From contig JASKMD010000007.1 of the NCBI GenBank assembly GCA_030144725.1, positions 5,676,001 through 5,740,000 of the forward strand: DNA of 64,000 bases, written 5' to 3'. Both the position numbers and the translations under genes were made by a program. The DNA is from Haematococcus lacustris (lineage: Eukaryota > Chlorophyta > Chlorophyceae > Chlamydomonadales > Haematococcaceae). Numbering within the stretch: the first letter of the stretch is position 1; the number at the start of each line of letters is the position of its first letter. This document shows, piece by piece, positions 56,322 through 64,000 of this stretch. The notes below the pieces were generated by a model. The model searched no databases. It saw nothing but the letters and a program-made list of their open reading frames with translations, and was not told where the DNA came from.

Positions 56322-57669
56322 TCAGGTGGAGGATGGCTGGGGAGTCAGGAACAGCGCCAAGCTCAGGACTGAGGCCTGGCTGCCCCAGCTGCCACTCTCA
56401 CTCACGGCATCCTCCTCGTCCCCACCACTGCCCTCGTCAAGCCCTGCACACAGACCTCCATCCGACTGAGGGCATGCACCGGCCTGCTCAGCATCCGCAT
56501 GCAGCAGGCCAAGCACGGGGCTGCCCAGTGGGATGGGTAGGGCCAGGCTGGCTGCTTGCTTGGTGAGGGTGGACTGGCTGCCCAGCAGAGGCTGTGTAGG
56601 CGACGCCATGTGGTTGTCATGAGCTGGAAACGGTGGTGGGCCACAGGTCAGCACTGTGGCGGCAGGGTGGCCAGCTCCAGCAGCCCTCCCAGCAGGGGCT
56701 GCAGGGCCTGGGGCTCTGCGACTTATAGAAGGGAGGGAGGGGCAGGCTGGGGGCAAGGCCAGGGCAGGCCAGGCTCTGGGGGCGGGCTGTGGGCTGCAGC
56801 AGCTGGCCATGAAGGAGTCAGCCATGTCACTCCAGGTGTCTGGGTGGCCCAGGGTGCAGCAAGAGGCCTCAGCTGCAGCGGTGCCAGCTGCGTCACAAGT
56901 AGGTGAACCAATTGGCAGCTGCACATCAACAGCTGCTGCTGCTGCAGCACTCCTGAGCCATTGCTGGCTGACAGGGCCGCTGGCTGCAGGAGACTTTACA
57001 GCAGCACCATATCTCCCAGCCCCGAGCTGTCCAGACCAGCTGACGTGGGAGGTTGGGTGGGTGTCAGACACCAGACCTGCCTGCTGTGCTGGTCTGGACA
57101 GAGAGGAGTAATGGGAGGAGGCCAACCTTACATCTTTGGTGCTATAGGACCTGCTGCCCTGGTCTTCACAATTAGGCCCCTGGGAGATGCGGGGCATTGC
57201 ATGAAATGCCGCCCATGGGTAAGTGAGACAGGAGCTGGTAGGAGGGGGTGGAGCATGGGAAGAGGAGTGCTTGACAGTTGGGCGCTGAGTAGGGTATGGC
57301 TGGAGAACTCCCGCTTGGGCAGGACTAGGGGAGGGAGGCTGTGCTGGAGGCGGTGCAGCGGCACTCAGCGACACAGCTGGAACCTGGAAGCTGAGGGAGG
57401 GAGTGTGGATGCGTGGCAGAGACTTCAGCAGCTGCGACAGGTCATCTGAACTGGCTACGAAGGCATCGTCCTGCACGCAGTGAAGTCGGACACAACAAGG
57501 TTTGAATCCGCGGACAGACAGATGACAGATGGGTCTGTGGATGGCTTGATGGCGGTGCGGGGCACAGTGGGCAACTGACCTCCTGAAGCTCGAGGAGGTG
57601 ATCCAAAACAGATATCGGTCTGTTACGTTGCGCGCCGACAGGGAGGTACGCAGACGGCGAGGGGGACAA
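56322..57669 (-). CDS. Low-complexity Ser/Pro/Ala-rich protein, 3' exons
   Basis: The exon at 56322..57470 (383 codons including the stop) joins in phase, across a GT-AG intron, to an exon ending at 57580 that encodes RNRPISVLDHLLELQE. The junction then reads DDAFVASSDDLSQLLKSLP. The start of that upstream exon is unresolved; 57669 is only the limit of the open frame checked. The protein is rich in Ser, Pro and Ala, with an acidic C-terminal stretch (GLDEGSGGDEEDAVSESGSW). No domain is recognised. It could be a transcriptional regulator or a disordered signalling protein, but nothing fixes this. Confidence 0.5.
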
Positions 57670-58145
57670 CGGGCAGCAAGGCTTGCAGCAGACTCGCAGC
57701 AGGCACTCTACGGTCAGATGGGATGGAAGAAATGTCAGTCTTGGGGAGCCGATCCAAGGTCAGGGACATTGAGCGCCCTGCCTAGGATATGTTCCAAGTC
57801 AGGTATGGGGATGACGAATGTTTGGCCAGGCAGGGCTGGGCAGGAGGGCGGCATTGTGTCGGCATTGTGTCGGACATGTGCGTCGCCGCAAAGCTCAGGG
57901 TGAGACACAGCACGAAGCAAGGGACCCGCGCAGTAGCACTGGGGTATCCTTGTGCTCGTACCTTGCATATTGGCAACAACAGGGTTATGCCAATGCACTT
58001 CAGAACAGAGGCGAGGGAAGGCCAATGTAGCTCGTAAGTGTCACAAAGGAGCACCCGGAGTCAAGGGTGCGATATCCAGCGGTTGATCGTTGGTGATTTG
58101 ACTGAGATCTTTGCAGCGATATAAGCCGGACTAGATATCTGCAGT
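57670..58145. other. Unassigned stretch between two unrecognised genes
   Basis: It probably contains 5' exons of the minus-strand gene. A minus-strand ATG at 58025 (MAFPRLCSEVHWHNPVV) runs into a possible GTACGA donor, but the chain to 57669 could not be closed. Confidence 0.3.
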
Positions 58146-58570
58146 ATGAGTATATCGCAGCTGGCGGGATCTCGCCACCAAATCATCACGAAGCATATCT
58201 CTCAAGTCAGGCTCAGCGACATCGGTCAACTGGCACCGCAGCCCTCGCCGGCTGTCGTCGAAACCGAGTTTGACTGTCCTCCGGCACGATGCCAGCCGCC
58301 GTCACATACGCTTGATGGGCATGAACGGCACATCGCGCCCAATGGCATTGTGGAGGTGCCCGTGACCCCCGCTGAGTGCTTTCAGGTTTTGCAGCTGGCC
58401 AGCGCCATGGGCTACAGGTAGCTTCTGCCATAGAAGATGTTGCACACTAGATTGCATGCCTCATGTCTGATGCTCTACCCTTTAGACCGCCTACCTTTAA
58501 TCTGCCTGACCTAGCTACCCAACGGTACATCATTACGGACAGGCTGTGCTGCTGGGGTAGGGTCGACCAG
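58146..58570 (+). CDS. Hypothetical two-exon gene, probably interrupted
   Basis: The ATG at 58146 opens 58146..58417. A GTAGCT donor and an acceptor at 58485 join it in phase to 58486 onward, reading LQLASAMGYRPPTFNLPDLA. The frame continues to about 58570, where sequence related to the Fanzor-like element begins (58595). The gene is therefore either truncated by that insertion or continues beyond it. No domain is recognised. Confidence 0.35.
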
Positions 58571-58594
58571 CTACCATTGCGGCACACGGCTTGC

Positions 58595-59165
58595 ACCACC
58601 ATGTGCTGGTGGATGAGCTGTGTATCAGCTGCTTCAGCTCAGCAGTGATTGGCCAGCAGCAGTGTGAGGAGCAGCTGGACCATGAGCAGCCCACTAGGCC
58701 TGCAGGCTGGAAGCCCCCAGTAGGGATGCTATACCCAGGATGGAGTCAGCAGCGTGACCAGCCAGTCCTGGGCCCAACATGGTGCCTGATAGTGGCCCCA
58801 CGCACCCACCAACAGCCCTCTGCAGCCAGGCAGCCGTTCAGCCAGCAGCCTGAGAGCCTTGGCCCATCACACCCCTGCCAGCCAAGCGCATCAAGGCTGA
58901 GCATGCAGCCAATGATACCCAGCCCAGCAAGCGCAAGAGCAGGGGCAAGGCTTCTCAGCCCACACCCCAGGCAGGTGGCTAGATAGGGGCTGCAATGCAG
59001 CGTTGAACATGCAGCGCATTGGGGAGAACAAGGGCTAGGGCGCCCCTTGTAGCTGCTTGTATCAGTGCATGTCAGTCATGCCACATCTAGGCCAAGGCCT
59101 GTCACAGGGGTCAGGCACTACGATGTAGGTGAACGGCACCCATGCCATGTGCTTGGGAAGTTTTC
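58595..59165 (+). pseudogene. Fanzor-like element, degenerate 3' copy
   Basis: It aligns with 61676-62140 of the intact fragment: VDE, then SSAVIGQQQCEEQLDHEQPT, GWKPP, WSQQRDQPVLGPTWC and, after a frameshift near 58975, GCNAALNMQRIGEN. The Arg-Asp of the third RuvC motif has become Arg-Gly, and the reading frame stops soon after. The 3' flank 59050-59165 still resembles the flank of the 61594 copy. Confidence 0.8.
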
Positions 59166-60069
59166 TTTATACAGATTGAACATCTTAGGGTTCCCTGGCT
59201 GTGGGGCGCAGGTGCAACTATCAGGCCACACATATCCCTGGCTTACTGCCCTCCACTGCCTGGTCAACCTGGCTGGGTGCATTGCTACAGCAAGCATTAT
59301 CGCATCGAGTGCCTGGTGGTTACCACCTGCCTAGCTTGGCGTGCGCAAGAACACTGCTGGGTGGAAAGGTATGCCACGCTGCAGTATACCATGTAGCAGC
59401 GGTAGTACGACAACAGCAGTATGCACGTTATGTTGCAGTTGCATGCAGCAAGATGTAAAGCAAGCATGTAGCTCACTGTGCAATAAGTGTTGCTTGTGCT
59501 TTGTGCAGGCTGTGACTCGCAAGGACGGAGGTCTGAGGAGACAAGACTGCTGCAGCTGTGCAATTGCCACTGATTCCTGCACTGACACAGCCAGCCGCCA
59601 CCTGCTTTGCACCAGGGTCTGCCAGCATTATCTGGGCCCAAGCTAGACATGGCACAAGCGCATGACACAAGTGGGCATTCGAAGACTGCTGCCTACCTGT
59701 GTGATGTTGATGGCCGGCTTCGTGCATGTGAGTGTATTGGCCGTCCTCTCCGACTGCGCCAGGGCCTGTGAGAAGGCAGGGGAGCCTCTGGGGGCAGCCT
59801 CACACCCATCGCTCGCTGCAATTGGTGCCCATGCTGGCCTTGGTCAGGGGCGTGGATGGGAGACCTGCCTGGGTTGTGGGTGTGGTGCTGGGGGTCAGAC
59901 CTACGCCATGCCACTGGTGCCACGCCCCACAACTCGCCGGGCAGCCCTTGCCGGTGCTGGGAGCCCTGGGCCTGCACCGTCGGGTGGGCTGCTGGATCAG
60001 CAGCAAGCCAGCCTCCCTCCTAGTGCGTTGAAGCTTCTGAGGGTGGCAGATACCTGCTTGCCTTAGCAC
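59166..60069. other. Unassigned, transposon-rich stretch
   Basis: No gene is recognised. It may contain the 5' part of the hAT element that follows, too decayed to read. Confidence 0.3.
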
Positions 60070-61150
60070 GCGCCATGCCAGAGCACCTGCTGCTGCTGCT
60101 GCTGCTGCTGCTGCCGCTGCTCCCGCAGCTGGATGCACTGGTGGTGGACAGCAGGTATGTGGTGTGGGCAGAGGGTGCAGCAGCAGGAGGGCAGACATCC
60201 AACCAGCTGGAGACTTTGTGTGCGGCAGCTCATCGCTGCCATGACACCTATCCATGCCCTGCTGCACAAGATGGACAGCAGTCAGCCCATGGTTAGCAAG
60301 GTTTGGTCCGGAGTTCAGCGGATGAAACAAAAGGTGGAGGCTGCCATTGAAGAGCACGGTGTCTGAGCTGACGAGCACATGCTGGCAGCCGTGGAGAGGC
60401 GCATCAACATGTTCATCAGGCCTCTGCATGGGGCTGCTGCCCTGCTGGACCCTGGATAGGACCTGGATTGCTAGTACCCTGACTACCTGAGAGATGTGAA
60501 GATCGATGACGTTTACCTCGCTCTTAAAGACTACTTCATGAAGGTAGTGGAGAAGATGTACCCAGCCTCAGCTAGTGACTGTGATTGGGTACGAGTCAGT
60601 TCAATCCATTCAGCTGCCTTGAGCTCTAGGCGGCAGCTTCTGAAAACCCTACACCCATTTACTGGTGCACGTACATGACGCTGCCATCTATGATGCCAAG
60701 ACAGCCTATCTGGCCCAGAAGCTGCAGTAACATCCATGGTGGGACCTATCTAAGACCAGCAAGACAGCCGAGCTACGCAGCTTTGCTTGGCGGGTCACAT
60801 GTCCCAGGCAGCGCCAGCCACCAACTGCGAGCGTGAAAGGAGTACATACACAATAGGCGGCATGAGCGGTCAAAGGCGGATAAGCCGGAGAAGCTGGTCC
60901 GCCTCTGCTATGACGCAAGACTGCTCCAGCTGCCAAGGGACATGCAAGAAAGGCATGGGAGTGACAGCATCCCCACCTTGAAGAGGTGGAGGGAGGGAGG
61001 GGGTGGAAGAAGAGGAGCTGGAGGAAGGGGATGTGTGCATATCCCACCTGTTGGCAGCCAATGAGCTAGCCCTCGATGATGCACTAGCAGAAGGCAATCA
61101 CCAGCGGTGCATTGAGGCAGTCAAGGAGGCTGAACAGGCACATTAGGCTG
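60070..61150 (+). pseudogene. hAT-family transposase relic, C-terminal half
   Basis: The reconstructed order of fragments follows hAT transposases: MVSKVWSGVQRMKQKVEAA, INMFIRPLHGAAALLDP (the Leu-Asp-Pro motif), VYLALKDYFMKVVEKMYP, WWDLSKTSKTAELRSFAW, then NCERERSTY and PEKLVRLCYDARLLQL. The last three match the conserved dimerisation region (WW...EL...A, ERxxS, LV.l.yN.rL). Stops interrupt it (TGA near 60364, TAG at 60457 and 60472, TAA near 60728), with at least two frame changes. No terminal inverted repeats were found. Confidence 0.75.
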
Positions 61151-61593
61151 AGTCGCAGTGCACATGCACCCAACCTGCATATCACACTATGACATAGCCA
61201 CACATTCAGTATGTTTAGGAAGGGTTGTGGCATTAGTGTAGAGTTATGAACAGCATTTGGTAGGGTCTTGGTATCACTTGCCACTGTTATCGAGCTGGCA
61301 TAGCTGAATAGCTGACGGGGCACAAACACATGGATAGCAGAACTTCAACCACCACCTTGGAAACGAGTAAAACGGAAACTAGGAATGAAGATTTGCGGAA
61401 GTGAGGATGCAAAGTCGCATGGTACAATGTAACACTGGTTGTGTTTGTACAACAGTTGTACCGTGTCACCGCCACAATGAGTATATGATTCGATTGTTCC
61501 GTGGTTCTGAATGCATTCTTGAAAGCCAGCTTCTGAAGCTTTTAAACATCTAGCCTTGTAATCAAACACAGACAACAAGCTCATTACTGTGGT
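61151..61593. other. Unassigned interval between two transposon relics
   Basis: No gene is recognised. It is less GC-rich than its surroundings. Confidence 0.35.
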
Positions 61594-62280
61594 GCTGATG
61601 CTGATGCGGTGCTGCGTGCCTGCTGCAAGTTAGTGTGCAGGCCCAGGGGCACAGACCAGCGGCGGGGCAGGGTGGTGCTTGTGGATGAGCACCGCACCAG
61701 CCGGGTCAGCTCAGCAGTGAACGGCCAGCAGCCCTGTGAGAGCCGGCTCAGCAAGCGCAGGGCCACCAGGCCTGCAGACTGGAAGCCCCCAGCAGGGCAG
61801 GTGGAACAGCGTCTGATGCGCCCAGCCTGGAGCCAGCAGCGTGACCAGCCAGTGCGGGGCCTGATGTGGTGCCCGGTAGTGGCTCCCCGCAAGCCCCCAC
61901 AGGCCCCACGCAGCAGCCAGGAAGCCACACAGACAGCAGCCTCAGAGCCAGGGCCCAGCACTCCCCAGCCAGCCAAGCGCAGCAAGCGCACCAAGGCTGA
62001 GCCGGCAGCTGAGCCCACTAAGGGCAAAGGCAAAGGCAAGGCTGCCAAAGCCAAGCCAGCACCACAGCCAGGCAGGTGGCTGGACAGGGACTGCAATGTA
62101 GCATTGAACATGCAGCGCATTGGGGAGAGCAGGTGGCGGCCGCTGGAGCTGTGCTACTGGCCAGACCAGGGAGCTCTGCCAGCCAAGGGCAAGGAATACC
62201 CTGGCCTGGGCTACAAGCGGCTGCGAGACAAGCCTCCCAAGGCCCAGCAGCAGCAGCAGCAGCCTGCTGTGGCACAGTAG
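61594..62280 (+). pseudogene. Fanzor-like nuclease, 5'-truncated copy with intact C-terminal frame
   Basis: One uninterrupted frame, 61609..62280 (223 aa), encodes the C-terminal catalytic half. RuvC-II is VLVDEHRTSRVSS with Glu at residue 27. The linker WKPPAGQVEQRLMRPAWSQQ leads to GLMWCPVV, followed by a Lys/Ala/Pro-rich nuclear-localisation-like insert (KRSKRTKAEP, KGKGKGKAAKAKP). RuvC-III is WLDRDCNVALNMQRIG with the Arg-Asp pair ending at residue 161. The tail is Gln-rich. RuvC-I and the whole N-terminus are absent because similarity starts abruptly at 61594, so the copy cannot be active alone. Unlike typical members, the expected Cys-x2-Cys after Thr-Ser is replaced by Val-Ser-Ser; only two Cys remain in this zinc-finger position. 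Confidence 0.85.
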
Positions 62281-62425
62281 TGTGTGGCCCCCCCCCCTTT
62301 GTTGAGCTGTCATCAGCTTACAGTTAGTGCATGCAGGTCATGCCAACTCTACATCATAGCCCTTGGGTCAGGCAATAGTGTAGGTGGTAGGCGGGCTCAT
62401 GTGCCATGTGCACTGGGTTTACTCC
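62281..62425 (+). other. Conserved 3' flank of Fanzor-like copies (candidate element end / guide-RNA region)
   Basis: Downstream of the stop, similarity between this copy and the copy at 58595 continues through non-coding sequence. GTGCATG...TCATGCCA, GGTCAGGCA and CATG(T)GCCATGTGC occur in the same order at 62321-62410 and 59066-59155. In TnpB/Fanzor systems the guide (omega) RNA is usually encoded over the 3' end and right flank of the gene, so this is where it would be expected. That this is transcribed is inference. Confidence 0.4.
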
Positions 62426-62789
62426 ACACAGCCCAATAACACTGTTTGAGTCGGGCCACTATTGCCCACTAGTATAATCCCGCTAGTGGCTGCTAGTGGG
62501 TACTACTGATCCGGCTCAAATGGAGGCCCTAGTGAGGGACAAGGGGGCTGAGGGGGCAATCTTGCAAAAAATTAAAAGAATGGCAGTATACCCCTGTTTG
62601 GCATGTCAGTATACCCTTGTTTGGCATGGCAAGCTCTGACAACATGGACATAGCTGTCGCCATCATATAGGCCTTTCACCGCCTGCTAGAAATGCTGAAC
62701 TAGATGCACAGAGTCCTACAGTCCTACAACCCTCTGCAACCCTCCGGTCACAATAAGTGCAGTGGGATGTGGTCACAGGCTCGCTTGGA
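62426..62789. other. Intergenic, no gene seen
   Basis: It contains a direct repeat CAGTATACCC(C/T)TGTTTGGCATG at 62585-62629 in two close copies. It is upstream of the membrane-protein gene. Confidence 0.45.
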
Positions 62790-64000
62790 ATGGCATTTGA
62801 AACGACAGCTGACCCTGGTGCTGCTTGCGCGAACCTCACAGACTTCTTGCTACCGTTGAAAATGGTCCTCACCTCAGGCGCGTGGTTGGGCATCGGAATT
62901 GCAATTGGTGCAGCGGCGGGCGTGGTCATCGGCATCACCGTTGGGTTGATGCTGGGTAGAATGCGCAGTGTGTCTCGCGACACCTCAGGGGTAAGCTAGG
63001 GATGTGGTCAAACTAAGTTGCGAAGTTCGAGGTGACGGGATGCACGGGATACTATGCACGCAGGTGCGCACTGCTGCTGAGACACCCCGTGACTTGGCTG
63101 CGAGCACCAATTATGATCCAATTGGGTTGGGGCCCCTTCAGACTGCAGCCGCCCGCATCAAGACAACAGGCATTCAACAGACCCCCAGCGACACTCAAAG
63201 TCAGGATGGGCCCTTTCCAGCAACATGCACATCCAATACACATGCACACCCAGCCAATATGCAAAAAAAATCACAACTCTGTGCATTCCTAGTTTGAACA
63301 TCATCAGGTTGCTAACATTCATGCTGCTTACGCAGTGTCAAAGTCAGACAACTGGAAGGCACATGGACCTTCCTTGGACCAGAACACACTCGACGCCCAC
63401 GTGCCAGGTCAGAGACATATGTGCCTGTGAGAAATGCATGAAGCCTGATGACCACTCATTGTCGTACATGTCACTGTTTGTCTGCAGAAGAAGCTGTGGC
63501 TCAGGCCCATGTCCATGTTGAGATTCCTCCCATACCCCCTGCAACCTTACAAACAGACGCTGGGAATGGCCAAACAAGACCTAGTGCACGACATCAACGG
63601 AACGCCTCCAACACAAGCACTTATGATGTGGATGACTTGGATTCTGACTGGCAAAACCTCTTGGACAATGTATGGTCTCACGCTTGCTTGCAGCCTGGCA
63701 ACTCCTTTGCCATTGCAAAATGCACAGCCCTGACTCGCCTGATTGTTGTAGGTGGATGCCCTTCTAGTGCGCGATGGGCGGCCAGCCATGCTCCCTCAGG
63801 AGCGACCAGTGGCTGTTCGCAAGCTTGTAGCAGGTATGTGTTGTGACAGAACTGAGCTGATGTAGTACCCAACCTTTTCTTGTTGCCTGTTCCTTGCAGC
63901 GACTGGGACTCGTGGTGTGGAGTATGCCTTGGGAGCAGCAGTGGCGGAGATCGTCAAGTTCCGTTCATGGAATGTGGCAGCCCACAGACCAGCTCATTAG
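62790..64000 (+). CDS. Small glycine-zipper membrane protein, six exons
   Basis: Model: join(62790..62990,63064..63199,63336..63407,63488..63669,63752..63833,63900..64000). It is in phase throughout and gives 257 aa, with a TAG exactly at the window end. Exon 1 encodes MAFETTADPGAACANLTDF and then one hydrophobic helix of glycine-zipper type (LGIGIAIGAAAGVVIGITVG), suggesting a single-pass or oligomerising membrane protein. The rest is hydrophilic: Ser/Thr/Gln-rich, an acidic segment YDVDDLDSDWQNLLDN, and a C-terminus TRGVEYALGAAVAEIVKFRS. The end of exon 2 (a weak GTCAGG donor at 63199) is the least certain junction. No family is recognised. Confidence 0.6.

Noticed and set aside
1..64000. 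CRISPR array
   Set aside because: No evenly spaced direct repeats with unique spacers; all tandem repeats seen are contiguous micro- or minisatellites.

Overview
The window reads as nuclear DNA of a GC-rich, intron-dense green alga, most likely a chlamydomonadalean. Haematococcus would fit the long CCCCG-type satellites, but that genus is a guess. The evidence is the gene set: a MEX1-like plastid maltose transporter, a plant-type glycine decarboxylase P protein, an SBP-box factor and two PSR1/PHR1-type MYB-CC factors. The genes also have short exons with clean GT-AG junctions and Gln/Ser/Ala/Pro-rich tails. Exon models were built by hand, requiring reading phase to stay continuous across every junction.

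Layout. 0.2-1.7 kb: the 3' part of a minus-strand MEX1-like gene. 2.2-2.6 kb: a LINE scrap and an inverted scrap of a Fanzor-like element. 3.7-10.0 kb: a ten-exon minus-strand coiled-coil gene, transcribed divergently across about 215 bp from a plus-strand thioredoxin-fold membrane protein (10.2-12.4 kb). 14.9-19.0 kb: a 1295-residue leucine-rich-repeat protein (minus). 20.1-22.9 kb: the longest Fanzor-like copy, with several exons but decayed. 23.2-31.7 kb: a complete 16-exon glycine decarboxylase gene (1036 aa) with two short inverted-repeat elements in its introns. 32.5-34.2 kb: a roughly 1.3 kb CCCCG satellite plus minisatellites. 36.0-39.8 kb: an SBP-box transcription factor. 41.7-51.5 kb: a large near-perfect inverted repeat whose two arms each carry a MYB-CC gene, head to head across a 2.7 kb spacer holding a second 1.3 kb CCCCG satellite. 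51.9-54.8 kb: a LINE reverse transcriptase. 56.3-58.6 kb: two unrecognised genes. 58.6-62.4 kb: two more Fanzor-like copies and a hAT transposase relic. 62.8-64.0 kb: a small glycine-zipper membrane protein.

The most notable signal is a dispersed TnpB/Fanzor-like family (RuvC-I Asp, Glu-x-x-Thr-Ser/Thr, and Arg-Asp motifs). It is present as one long copy, several 3' fragments and at least one internal-deletion derivative, and two copies share a related 3' flank. The second is the inverted duplication of a phosphate-response-type regulator. The cellular genes do not form one pathway. They are ordinary nuclear genes (starch export, photorespiration/one-carbon metabolism, transcription, cytoskeleton-like coiled coil) separated by transposon debris and satellites.
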